A stretch of 64,000 nucleotides of DNA from the NCBI GenBank assembly GCA_041664345.1, contig JBAYKX010000029.1, forward strand, positions 4,254-68,253. Direction: 5' to 3'. Below are positions 45,925-54,317 of the stretch, piece after piece. Position 1 is the first letter of the stretch; every line of letters starts with the position of its first letter. This stretch comes from GWE2-40-63 sp041664345 (GTDB taxonomy: Bacteria; Bacteroidota; Bacteroidia; Bacteroidales; SZUA-534). The position numbers were made by a program, and so were the translations under genes. The notes beneath the pieces were generated by a model. It was given only the letters and a program-made list of their open reading frames with translations. It ran no database searches and was not told where the DNA came from.

Positions 45925-46890
45925 ATGAAAGAAATGATTAAAATTCAGCACCTGATTGCATATTTATGCATGTCATGTTTATTACTATTTACCGTAGGGT
46001 GTAAAAAAGATGAAACGAAATATTCATTGAAATTAAATATTGTTCCTGTAGGTACCGGAACCGTTGATTTATCTCCAAGCGGAGGTACATATGCAGAAGG
46101 TACAGTTGTTAATTTAACTGCTAATTCAAATTTGGGCTATTTTTTCTCTGAATGGAGTGGTGATGCATCAGGAACATTAAATTCAAATACCATAACAATG
46201 AATTCTGACAAGATAATAAATGTAAGCTTTGAGGAAGGTGTATTTGAAGATTTTAACGATGGAGATGCAGATTATTTTATAAACGATGGTACAAGTAGAT
46301 GGAATGTTACAAACAACGCTCTTATAATGACTGGAACTAATTCAACAACAGCTGCATATAGCTATTATCCATATAACTTTGATGATTTTGTCCTATCTGT
46401 TGATATGAAAATAAACAAAAGCGGTACTGAAAGTCATGCATTTGGTATTTATTTTAAATCACAAAGTGCCGATGTGAAAATGAATTCATACAGACTTTCA
46501 ATAATGGGAGATGGGCGTTGGTATTTTGGAATAGCTGAAAATGGCACTTTTTCATTCATAACTGATAATTGGATTCAAAGTAGTAGTTTAAATACGGGTT
46601 TAAATGCTACAAATAATATTAAAATACTATTTGTAGGAACACAAACCGAAATATATTTTAACGATGTTTATCAAGGATATATTTATAATTTATCAACATT
46701 TTTGAGCGGTTATGTTGGTGTTTGGGGATATGATTCAGATGCTTACGATAACGAATTTTCATTTGATAATTTTGAAATTGCTACATCTGAAATTAATAAT
46801 TTAAAATTAACAACACCACACAATACGATTGATTATGATTTAACAAAAATTAAAGGAATTAAAAGAGATCCGGATGGTAATAAATATTAA
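45925..46890 (+). CDS. Lipoprotein with InlB-type beta repeat and a LamG-like lectin fold
   Basis: A 321-residue protein with a lipobox (LLLFTVGCKK). Residues about 30-85 match the divergent InlB B-repeat/'bacterial repeat' domain (VPVGTGTVDLSPSGGTYAEG, then FFSEWSGDASG and NVSFEEG). The rest (about 90-290) looks like a concanavalin/3-keto-disaccharide-hydrolase-like sandwich (VFEDFNDGDADYF ... YRLSIMGDGRWYFGIAENG). Such proteins commonly bind carbohydrate at the cell surface. No catalytic residues can be assigned. Confidence 0.7.
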   Translation: MKEMIKIQHLIAYLCMSCLLLFTVGCKKDETKYSLKLNIVPVGTGTVDLSPSGGTYAEGTVVNLTANSNLGYFFSEWSGDASGTLNSNTITMNSDKIINVSFEEGVFEDFNDGDADYFINDGTSRWNVTNNALIMTGTNSTTAAYSYYPYNFDDFVLSVDMKINKSGTESHAFGIYFKSQSADVKMNSYRLSIMGDGRWYFGIAENGTFSFITDNWIQSSSLNTGLNATNNIKILFVGTQTEIYFNDVYQGYIYNLSTFLSGYVGVWGYDSDAYDNEFSFDNFEIATSEINNLKLTTPHNTIDYDLTKIKGIKRDPDGNKY

Positions 46891-47004
46891 TAAACGATTG
46901 TCTTTGTTGACTCATTATCTATATTAACAACAGGTCAATAACCACTAAATTTTTGTAAATTTATTGATAATTAATGAATTACAACTGCTAACAAAAAGGA
47001 GTTT

Positions 47005-47040
47005 TGGCAATATGCATTGCTTAGTGCGATGCATTTGCCA
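47005..47040. repeat. Near-perfect intergenic hairpin
   Basis: TGGCAATATGCAT pairs with ATGCATTTGCCA across an 11-base loop (one bulged base). It is flanked by GCTAAC on the left and GCTAAAGTTGAAC on the right. It lies in the 280-base spacer between the lipoprotein and zinc-ribbon genes and has no T-run, so it is not a classical terminator. Confidence 0.6.
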
Positions 47041-47170
47041 TTGCTAAAGTTGAACCAATAATAGTGGGGCAATCTGCTGACGGAGTAGACTTTAAAATCC
47101 GTGTAGTTTAGAGTGGTATTTGTATGCCATTTATTAAGTAACAAAAACATTAAATTATAAAAATACAACT

Positions 47171-47386
47171 ATGAATCTGTTTAAAAAAGCCGAACCGGAA
47201 ACCGTGGAAGTAATGGGAGAGCAATTGAAATGCCCCGTTTGTGGCAATATGTTTTTTTGGACCCGCCGGGCACAGCTAAATACATCAGTAGCTACCTTTT
47301 TTAACTTAGATTGGGCTAACCGCTCGGCCACCTGTTTTGTTTGCTCTAGATGCACCCATATTAGCTGGTTTTTAGGGGAACAATAG
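47171..47386 (+). CDS. Small zinc-ribbon protein (DUF2082-like)
   Basis: A 71-residue protein with two Cys pairs, CPVCGNMFFW and CFVCSRCTHISWF, which would bind one zinc. The middle (QLNTSVATFFNLDWANRSATC) matches the small predicted nucleic-acid-binding zinc-ribbon family DUF2082. Its role is unknown. Its stop is followed immediately by a run of short repeats. Confidence 0.7.
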   Translation: MNLFKKAEPETVEVMGEQLKCPVCGNMFFWTRRAQLNTSVATFFNLDWANRSATCFVCSRCTHISWFLGEQ

Positions 47387-47388
47387 TG

Positions 47389-47460
47389 CAATTAGCAATT
47401 GACAATTAGCAATTTAAGACCAGCAACTAGTAACCAGAAACCAATAACCAGTAACCAGTA
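47389..47460 (+). repeat. Short degenerate repeats (CAATTAGCAATT and AACCAGTA units)
   Basis: Runs of AATTAGCAATTGACAATTAG and then AACTAGTAACCAGAAACC, AATAACCAGTAACC. The second part uses the same units as the tract before nifJ (34764-34822); the first part resembles 57311-57350. Confidence 0.7.
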
Positions 47461-47486
47461 TTAACAGAACTCTAAATCGTACTTAC

Positions 47487-48224
47487 ATGAAAAAAACAGT
47501 AGTAACACGTTGGCTTTTTAGGCTTCCGGTTTTATTCATTGCAACGACCTTATATTCTTGTGGCGGCGGAAGCCCGGAAAAAGAATATCAATCATCAAAA
47601 CCTATGGAAGAAGGAACTGTTATAAGTTTTGGAATATCAGATGATGATTCAATCCAACAGGCGGAGCCCCCTGTTAAATTGGATGATTACAAAGTGGTAT
47701 TGGCTGTTGACGAGAACCTTGCTTTGAACCAAAAGGGTGAGATGCGGGTATGGATTGGCGCAAACGAAATTGAGCCAAGCTTTTCGCAAGGAATGGCGAA
47801 AGATGCAACCACCATCCCTTCCGGTATTGGCCAATACGCCAAAATTACCCCCTATGCCCCCGATTTTGAAGTATCACCTGCTGAAATGAAATGCATCCGC
47901 ATTGATCCCAGCGGTTCCGATGTCCGCTTTTCGATAAAACCCACTAAGAAGGGCTCCTTAAAAGTAAGTGCCAACATAGAATTGTATTCCACTGCCGATT
48001 GCTCGGGGCCCATGGTTCCCAAAACGGCGGCAACCTTATCGGTGAACGTTAACGTGGACGTGTGGCAGGTTATTGCCGATAAATTAAAGGAGATGGGAAC
48101 TGTTTTTTGGGACAAATTCATAAGTTTCTGGGGCGCCCTTATTGCCCTAATATTTGCGGTATTCCTTTTTATCATCCGGCGCAAACTGAAAAAAAAGACC
48201 GGATTTGATGATGCCAATGGATGA
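47487..48224 (+). CDS. Lipoprotein with C-terminal transmembrane segment, unknown function
   Basis: A 245-residue protein with a lipoprotein signal (ATTLYSCGGG). The middle (about 60-195) looks like one or more immunoglobulin-like or CARDB-like beta domains (FSIKPTKKGSLKVSANIELY). A C-terminal hydrophobic helix (FWGALIALIFAVFLFIIRRKLKKK) ends in a positively charged tail, as in some proteins of the Ternary/VMAP-type systems, but no specific family is recognised. A lipid anchor plus a membrane helix in one chain is uncommon. Confidence 0.6.
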   Translation: MKKTVVTRWLFRLPVLFIATTLYSCGGGSPEKEYQSSKPMEEGTVISFGISDDDSIQQAEPPVKLDDYKVVLAVDENLALNQKGEMRVWIGANEIEPSFSQGMAKDATTIPSGIGQYAKITPYAPDFEVSPAEMKCIRIDPSGSDVRFSIKPTKKGSLKVSANIELYSTADCSGPMVPKTAATLSVNVNVDVWQVIADKLKEMGTVFWDKFISFWGALIALIFAVFLFIIRRKLKKKTGFDDANG

Positions 48225-48264
48225 TGGTATTTTTTATATTTGAAAATGATAATTAAAATTGCTT

Positions 48265-48480
48265 ATGACCAAGGATAACGCCATTAGATTGTTTCAAGAT
48301 AAAAAAGTTAGAGTACAATGTGATTATGAAAAAGAAAAATGGTTCTTTTCAATTGTTGATATTATTGGGATATTAACTGAAAGCCCTAACCCGAGAAAAT
48401 ATTGGAGTGTACTTAAAACAAGATTAAAAAATGAAGGAAGTGAGTTGACTACAAAATGTAGTCAACTGTTCAAACAATGA
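48265..48480 (+). pseudogene. Truncated Bro-N (phage antirepressor-like) domain protein
   Basis: 71 residues (from MTKDNAIRLFQDKKVRVQ) match the N-terminus of Bro-N/DinD-type proteins, including WFFSIVDIIGILTES and YWSVLKTRLKNEGSEL. The family usually continues for about 200 residues, but here the frame stops just after TTKCSQLFKQ and no continuation is found in any frame downstream. It is probably a gene fragment, perhaps left by a lost element. Confidence 0.65.
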
Positions 48481-48620
48481 ATTAAGCGATAAAGAAGAAT
48501 AAATAACGAAATGCCAACATGGTATAGTATATACGGGTATACTCCTTTTAGTGGTGAGAATAGTTCATTGGTACTCAAAAGTTTGCAGAAGGGTATATTA
48601 CAGAGTTCCGATACCCAAAA

Positions 48621-48709
48621 AAAATAAAATTTGCATTTATTCTCAAATTGGTTTACATTTGAATTGACCAAAACAGCGCCATTATTTTTTACCCGAATAA
48701 CAGAAGTAA
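48621..48709 (+). repeat. Dispersed intergenic repeat A, copy 2
   Basis: Aligns over its whole length with 44943-45027 (shared AAATAAAATTTG, TTTACATTTGAATTGACCA and AACAGCGCCA). Here it is followed directly by repeat B. Confidence 0.75.
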
Positions 48710-48720
48710 CCAATTAACCC

Positions 48721-48790
48721 AAACAACACCGTTTCAGGCATTTAATACAAAGATTAACCCAATATAAATAAGCACCACCGGGGTGTTAAC
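48721..48790 (+). repeat. Leader repeat B, copy 1, ending in a hairpin
   Basis: About 70 bases containing GGCATTTAATACAAAGA and CAATATAA and ending in a short stem-loop (AGCACC...GGGTGTT). It ends 34 bases before the ATG of the exported protein at 48825. The same element precedes the XRE gene at the same distance. Confidence 0.75.
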
Positions 48791-48824
48791 CAATTTTTAA
48801 ATTAACCGAAAAAGCGCATCATTT

Positions 48825-49364
48825 ATGAGAAATATTATTTTACTATTTTTTGTTTTATTGCTAGTGAACCCAGGTTATTCGCAGGAAGCAAAATCAAAGC
48901 CCGATGAATATTATTACAATATGTTTAGTTGCAAGGATTGCTATAAAAAATTCTTTGCATCCACAAATTCAGGTATATACAACACCCCTCTTGGAGTTAG
49001 AGTAGGTTTTTTTTGCCAAACTGGAGCTTATATTGGCGCAAGATTCGGTCATGGGGTGATGTATGATTTTGACCCCTATAACAGCGAAAAAACAAAAGAA
49101 ACAAATTTAATTTCAGTAACCACAGGACTAATAAAACCCATTTATATAAAAAATACGTTTAGCCTACATGCCTTTATAGGGGCAGGTTATGGTAACTGGT
49201 GGCCCGAAATTAGGGAAGGTTGGACAACGGATGGGTATGAAATTGAAGGTGGATTTATGACCTCGTACCAAAGGTTTTTATTAAACATAAGTGCTAACGT
49301 ATTGAATGGGTATAAAACGTACGCCACTTGGGATTTTACAGCAGGTTTGGGATATAGATTTTAA
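48825..49364 (+). CDS. Exported protein, probably small outer-membrane barrel
   Basis: A 179-residue protein with a signal peptide (IILLFFVLLLVNPGYS-QE). The mature part has glycine- and aromatic-rich amphipathic strands (LHAFIGAGYGNWWPEI) and ends in ATWDFTAGLGYRF, with a terminal Phe as in outer-membrane barrels. A small CKDC pair near residue 36 could form a disulfide. No function is known. Confidence 0.65.
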   Translation: MRNIILLFFVLLLVNPGYSQEAKSKPDEYYYNMFSCKDCYKKFFASTNSGIYNTPLGVRVGFFCQTGAYIGARFGHGVMYDFDPYNSEKTKETNLISVTTGLIKPIYIKNTFSLHAFIGAGYGNWWPEIREGWTTDGYEIEGGFMTSYQRFLLNISANVLNGYKTYATWDFTAGLGYRF

Positions 49365-49422
49365 TTAATAAAAGCGGCTGACACAAATATTGAGCGATTT
49401 TAACGGCACAATTGACACAAGA

Positions 49423-49490
49423 AAACAACATCGTTTTCGGCATTTAATACAAAGAACAACTCAATATAACTAAACGCCATGCGGTGTTTA
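49423..49490 (+). repeat. Leader repeat B, copy 2, ending in a hairpin
   Basis: Shares GGCATTTAATACAAAGA and the following AAC.CAATATAA with copy 1, and also ends in a small stem (TAAACGCC-ATGC-GGTGTTTA). It ends 36 bases before the ATG of the XRE gene. Confidence 0.75.
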
Positions 49491-49526
49491 GACGCTGATT
49501 TAACAGACCAACAAAATTGCGGAATT

Positions 49527-49748
49527 ATGAATGAACGGTTTCAGGAAGTAATTGGCAAGCAGGTGTATTACCTCCGTAAAACAAAGGGCATTACCCAGGA
49601 CGATTTGGCCGTAAGGCTCAACAGCCACCGCGAGAACATTAGCAAAATTGAGCGCGGCCAAGTGGACGTGAAGGTAAGTACCCTAAAAAAGATAGCCGAT
49701 GCCTTGGAAGTGGATTTGAATGAATTGGTAAATCGGAGGAAGGAGTGA
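49527..49748 (+). CDS. Small XRE-family HTH regulator
   Basis: A 73-residue DNA-binding protein; the start is placed at ATG 49527 because the HTH homology begins there (MNERFQEVIGKQVYYLR). The helix-turn-helix is KGITQDDLAVRLNSHRENISKIERG. In size and layout it resembles controller proteins of restriction-modification systems, and a methyltransferase gene lies 518 bases downstream. The long spacer makes a direct role uncertain. Confidence 0.75.
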   Translation: MNERFQEVIGKQVYYLRKTKGITQDDLAVRLNSHRENISKIERGQVDVKVSTLKKIADALEVDLNELVNRRKE

Positions 49749-50266
49749 TTTTAAGCAATAACTATTGATTAAAAAACACCACTAATGGTGTTATCCATTC
49801 TTTGTATGCAAGGCTAAAAAAGACAACTGAACACTTATAGACGGATTTGAAAAATTGAAAAAACGAATTGACAAAATACACTTATTGATTAAAGCTTGGC
49901 GCAGGAAAAAATTAGTTTTTGCCTACCAACTTCTGCCCTTCACGACAGTTTGGGGAAGCTCACGCACATTGCACACATTTGCAAAACGCACAAGTTAACC
50001 CAAAATTCAAAATTTGTAAAAGAATTAATTTTTGCTAACACATAAACGTACATTCTATGATTATCGTACCATTAGAAAACCGAAATAAAACTCAAAGCGA
50101 CTGGATAGAAAGTAATTGTTGACCTTCCAACTTTTACAGTATAGAAATAAGTTTTTTATGATGCTACTAATAAGATTGATAGATGAAAACATACTATTTT
50201 TAATCTGAATTTAATTTATGATTTTTTCAGATATTGTTATACTTTTATTTTTTTACTAAAAACAAT
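49749..50266. other. Spacer upstream of the methyltransferase operon
   Basis: About 520 bases. AACACC-ACTAAT-GGTGTT (about 49776-49793) is a hairpin just after the XRE gene. The copy of a 20-base direct repeat at 49974-49993 flanks the downstream operon. A 21-codon ORF at 50057 is too short to interpret. The operon promoter is presumably in the very AT-rich 50100-50260 part. Confidence 0.45.
49974..49993 (+). repeat. Left copy of a 20-base direct repeat flanking the methyltransferase operon
   Basis: CACATTTGCAA-AAC-GCACAA; the right copy at 55954-55973 differs only in the central three bases (TTT). Together they bracket the three-gene operon. Confidence 0.55.
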
Positions 50267-51319
50267 ATGACAAAACCCGTTAATAAACTGAAAGTAGTTG
50301 ATTTTTTCTGCTCTATAGGTGGTGTGAGTTTGGGCTTTCAACAGGCTGGTATTGAAGTTTTGGGGGGAATTGATATTGACGAATCATGCAAAGAAACATA
50401 CGAAAAAAATATTCTGGCCAAGTTTTTAAAAGCAGATGTTTCCAATTTGAATAAAATAGAAATTGGGAAATTCTTTAAAATACATCGAAATCAAAGAAAT
50501 TTAATTTTTGTTGGATGCAGTACTTGCCAGTATTATTCCAATATTAAAACAGATAAAACAAAGTCGAGTAAAACTCGGTTATTACTGGAAGATTTTCAAG
50601 AGTTTGTGGATTATTACCGACCTGGATATGTGTTTATAGAAAATGTGCCCGGACTTGATAAGAAGTCTGAAAGTCCTTTAGGAAGATTTAAGTGTTTTTT
50701 GAATGATAATGGATATGTATTTGATGAAAAAGTACTGAATGCAAAATATTTCGGTGTTCCTCAAAACCGACGAAGATATGTTTTGATCGCCACTAGGATT
50801 AAAGAGACAATAAAATTACCCCAAGAAAATAGAAGCAACATAAAAACTGTAAAACAGGCCATTGGAAACATAGAAAAATTTCCTCCCGTTGAACACGGAA
50901 AAATCGACAAATCTCAGTTTTTGCATGCAACTGCTAAGCTTTCTCCAATTAATTTAAAAAGGATTAAATGCACACCCAAAAACGGTGGAGGACGTTTGGA
51001 TTGGAAGGATAAAAGTTTACAGCCAGTTTGTTACAAAAATCATGACGGACACACTGATGTTTATGGTAGAATGTATTGGAACAAACCTTCCCCAGCTATT
51101 ACCACACGTTTTGTAAGTTATTCAAATGGCCGATACGGACATCCAGAGCAGGATCGAGCTATTTCTTTACGCGAAGGCGCCACATTACAAAGTTTTCCTG
51201 AAAATTTTGTTTTTCATTCCAATAATCAGGGAACTATTGCTAAAATGATTGGGAATGCAGTTCCTCCGCTTCTTGCCAAAGCTATTGGTGAAGTAATAAT
51301 TAAAGAAACACACCTATAA
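50267..51319 (+). CDS. C5-cytosine DNA methyltransferase (Dcm type) with TCQ in place of PCQ
   Basis: The start is ATG 50267, just before motif I. A 350-residue enzyme that should transfer methyl groups from SAM to cytosine C5. Motif I is VVDFFCSIGGVSLGF (residues 11-25). Motif IV has the catalytic Cys 87 in GCSTCQYYSN, where the near-invariant PCQ is TCQ. Motif VI is ENV (125-127), motif VIII QNRRRYVLIA, and motifs IX and X are intact (GATLQSFPENF, GNAVPPLLAKAIGE). The short variable region suggests a small target-recognition domain. It is the first gene of a tight operon: the next gene starts 2 bases after its stop. Methylase of a restriction-like defence unit is the likely role. Confidence 0.9.
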   Translation: MTKPVNKLKVVDFFCSIGGVSLGFQQAGIEVLGGIDIDESCKETYEKNILAKFLKADVSNLNKIEIGKFFKIHRNQRNLIFVGCSTCQYYSNIKTDKTKSSKTRLLLEDFQEFVDYYRPGYVFIENVPGLDKKSESPLGRFKCFLNDNGYVFDEKVLNAKYFGVPQNRRRYVLIATRIKETIKLPQENRSNIKTVKQAIGNIEKFPPVEHGKIDKSQFLHATAKLSPINLKRIKCTPKNGGGRLDWKDKSLQPVCYKNHDGHTDVYGRMYWNKPSPAITTRFVSYSNGRYGHPEQDRAISLREGATLQSFPENFVFHSNNQGTIAKMIGNAVPPLLAKAIGEVIIKETHL

Positions 51320-51321
51320 AT

Positions 51322-54315
51322 ATGGCCGGTTTTAAAGCAAGAGCAAGGGCTCTGGACATGTTGGGAAGACAACAGATTGCTGGAATACCCACTGCGATTA
51401 GTGAGCTCTTTAAAAATGCACATGATGCTTATGCTGAAAATGTTATTGTTGATTATTTCCGCTCCGATAAACTTTTTGTTCTCCGGGATGATGGTTATGG
51501 AATGACTAAAAAAGATTTTGAAGAAAAATGGTTAACGCTTGGGACTGAAAGTAAACTCGGAGGGAAACTCGATGAAACATTACTTCCAATACCTGAGGGT
51601 AAAGTACGCCCGATTATGGGTGAAAAAGGAATTGGTAGGTTAGCAATTGCTTCAATTGGAGACCATGTATTGGTTTTGACACGTGCTAAACGAAAAGATG
51701 GTTTGCATGATTTGGTTATGGCATTTGTATATTGGCGGATGTATGAAATACCTGGAATTAATCTTGAACATATCATTGTGCCAATTAAAACCATCCATGG
51801 GGGGCGACTTCCTAACGCCAATGATTTTGAGGAACTTAACTCTGAAGTGATCGCAAATATTGTTTCACTTCAGAAACAAGGTTATTTGAATGATGCTGAG
51901 GGATTAGAATTGCTAACTCCACTTGAAAACTTATCGCTTGTTTCTGAAAAGATTGATAAATACCTAATTGGCCCTTCATTAAAAGGAGATGGATTTGGCA
52001 CACATTTTATTATTTGTCCTGTAAATGAAATGCTTGAATCATCTATTGATGGTGATTCATTTGGGAAGTTAAGCCAAAGAGAACCTCCATTAAGAAAAAC
52101 ACTTTTAGGCTTCACAAATACTATGTTTCCTGATTCCCCTAAACCAGTAATCAAAACGAGTTTTAGAGATCATAAAACTGATGAGTATTTTGACGACATC
52201 ATTGAAACAACTGAATTTTGGAATCCAGATGAATATACAAAGGCAGATCACCACATTTCTGGTGAATTTGATGAATATGGTCAATTTAGAGGCTCAATTA
52301 AGGTCTATGGAAAAGAATTCCCTGACCATATTGTTAATTGGAAAGGAAATAACGGCGTGAAAACGCAATGTGGTCAATTTAAAATTAATCTAGCATATTT
52401 TCCTGGCAACGCTCGAGAATCTGTTATTCCATCAGATGAACATGCTTTAATTATTTCAAAACTTAACAAAATATCTGGATTATACTTATATCGAGATATG
52501 ATACGAATATTACCGTATGGTAACAATGAGTATGATTTTTTAGATTTGGAAGTTGATAGAAATAAAAGTAATGCATTTTATTTCTTCTCATATAGGAGAA
52601 TGTTTGGTGCTATTGATATTTCAAAAAATACCAATCCGAATCTATCAGAAAAAGCTGGACGAGAAGGATTAATAGAAAACAAAGCTTATCGCCAACTAAT
52701 TAGCATATTAAAAAATTTATTCCTTCAATTAGCAGCTGATTTTTTCAGAGATTCAGAAAAGTGGGGTAATCAAACTGGTCCCGGGACTGAATATTATACC
52801 AAATTCAAAAAAGAATTAAATCGACAATATTTAGCAAAACAAGAATTTGAAAAAAAATCAAAAGAAAAAAAATCAAAATTCCAGAAAGAACTTGATGATC
52901 TTTTTGAAAAACTAAATAAAGAAATATATAAAGTGGAATTTGACAATTTAAATTCCGAACTTATTAATAATTTAGAATACTGTATTTCTATAAAAGATAA
53001 GGACAAGGCAATTAGTACATTTCTTGATATTGAAAAAACAGTACGTAAAGATTACAATAACCTCATTGAATACTTTAAAATACAGAAACCAAGGGGTGTT
53101 GCTTTGCCTAAATCTACTTTTCAAGATTATAAAACTTATTTAATAGAAATTGAAAAACTGATGACAACAGTTTTTAAACCTGAATATGATCAAATAGAAA
53201 TTATTTTAAATGATTATCAATCCAAGTTAAAGGTTGAGATAAATAGAAGAAAACGATTAGAGATTGCGATTGAATCAACAATAGAAAAATATAAGAAAAC
53301 AACTAAAACAGAGGTCTCAGGTGTTCAAGAAATCGCAAAAAAAGTAAGCTATGATGTAATTACACTTTCTAAAGAATTAGTAAGCGATTTTGATAAAAAA
53401 GTAAGGGAAATACAAACAGAACTTGCTCATATAGAACCATACCAATTGGATGATAATAAACTGGTTTCAGAAAGGAATCGGATGGAATCAGTTTTAATCA
53501 AAGAAGCAGAAGAAATAAAAGAAACCATGAATAACATTAGAAACCAACTTGAAAATATCATATTGTCAAAAGAGGTTTCTAATATTGATATGGCGGAAGC
53601 TTATGCAGAAGAGGTTGAAAGTTTAAAGGATAAGTTGGATACAGACTTAGAATTAAGTCAACTTGGATTGGCTGTAAGCGCCATACAGCACGAATTTCAA
53701 CATACAACTAAAACAATTAGAGAACAAATTCGTAGGTTAAAGGCATGGGCTGATTTGAATGAAGGAATTGATGACATTTATAAGCATTTCAGCATCAATT
53801 TTGAACACTTGGATAACTATTTGACATTATTTACCCCTTTAAACAGAAGGCTTTATAGGAAAGAAGTCAATATTTATGGGAATGAAATCTTTGAATTTGT
53901 TAAAAGCGTATTCTATGCCCGGATGTCAGACGAACGGCATCAAATTACGTTTGAGTGTTCACAAACGTTTTCTAAAAATATCATTGTCGGATTCCCATCA
54001 ACATTTTATCCGGTATATACTAACATTATTGATAATGCCATTTTTTGGCTAAGAGATCAACCTCTACCACGTAAAATATTTTTAGATGCCGATAATAGCG
54101 GAATTTATATTTCAAATAATGGTCCTTCTATTGACATTCGAGATCAACAACGAATTTTTGAATTAGGATTTACCCGGAAACCTTTAGGAAGAGGAATGGG
54201 TCTATATATTTCCAAACAGGTATTAAACAAAGTAGGTTATGATATTACAATAGATAAGCCAAGATTAGAAAAAGGCGTCTCCTTTAAAATTGGAAAAATT
54301 ACCCCAAACCAATAG
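51322..54315 (+). CDS. MORC/Hsp90-like GHKL ATPase fused to a C-terminal histidine kinase
   Basis: A 997-residue protein with two ATP-binding domains of the GHKL superfamily. N-terminal domain: N-box ELFKNAHDA (Glu 28, Asn 32, Asp 35), G1 DDGYGM (56-61), G2 GEKGIGRLA (100-108), the pattern of MORC, MutL and Hsp90 proteins. A middle region of about 350 residues and long coiled coils follow (about 490-560 and 620-760). C-terminal domain: H-box with His 790 in AIQHEFQHT, N-box NIIDNAIFWL (from 901), G1 SNNGPSID, F-box IFELGFTRK, G2 GRGMGLYIS (956-964), as in histidine kinases. It lies between the methyltransferase and a receiver gene with 2-base gaps. Inferred role: a DNA or structural sensor that clamps by ATP and signals by phosphotransfer. 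Confidence 0.85.
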   Translation: MAGFKARARALDMLGRQQIAGIPTAISELFKNAHDAYAENVIVDYFRSDKLFVLRDDGYGMTKKDFEEKWLTLGTESKLGGKLDETLLPIPEGKVRPIMGEKGIGRLAIASIGDHVLVLTRAKRKDGLHDLVMAFVYWRMYEIPGINLEHIIVPIKTIHGGRLPNANDFEELNSEVIANIVSLQKQGYLNDAEGLELLTPLENLSLVSEKIDKYLIGPSLKGDGFGTHFIICPVNEMLESSIDGDSFGKLSQREPPLRKTLLGFTNTMFPDSPKPVIKTSFRDHKTDEYFDDIIETTEFWNPDEYTKADHHISGEFDEYGQFRGSIKVYGKEFPDHIVNWKGNNGVKTQCGQFKINLAYFPGNARESVIPSDEHALIISKLNKISGLYLYRDMIRILPYGNNEYDFLDLEVDRNKSNAFYFFSYRRMFGAIDISKNTNPNLSEKAGREGLIENKAYRQLISILKNLFLQLAADFFRDSEKWGNQTGPGTEYYTKFKKELNRQYLAKQEFEKKSKEKKSKFQKELDDLFEKLNKEIYKVEFDNLNSELINNLEYCISIKDKDKAISTFLDIEKTVRKDYNNLIEYFKIQKPRGVALPKSTFQDYKTYLIEIEKLMTTVFKPEYDQIEIILNDYQSKLKVEINRRKRLEIAIESTIEKYKKTTKTEVSGVQEIAKKVSYDVITLSKELVSDFDKKVREIQTELAHIEPYQLDDNKLVSERNRMESVLIKEAEEIKETMNNIRNQLENIILSKEVSNIDMAEAYAEEVESLKDKLDTDLELSQLGLAVSAIQHEFQHTTKTIREQIRRLKAWADLNEGIDDIYKHFSINFEHLDNYLTLFTPLNRRLYRKEVNIYGNEIFEFVKSVFYARMSDERHQITFECSQTFSKNIIVGFPSTFYPVYTNIIDNAIFWLRDQPLPRKIFLDADNSGIYISNNGPSIDIRDQQRIFELGFTRKPLGRGMGLYISKQVLNKVGYDITIDKPRLEKGVSFKIGKITPNQ

Positions 54316-54317
54316 AT

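Noticed and set aside
48265..48480. Prophage at the Bro-N gene
   Set aside because: The gene is truncated and there are no integrase, structural or lysis genes nearby.
44876..48713. Similar minus-strand ORFs at 44876-45097 and 48462-48713 sharing a 'VNSNVNQF' segment
   Set aside because: Their similarity comes from the non-coding repeat A; nothing else in them is shared and neither looks like a protein.
49527..51319. XRE gene as proven controller protein of the methyltransferase
   Set aside because: The 518-base gap, the separate leader repeat and the intervening flanking repeat argue for separate units; a link is possible but not shown.
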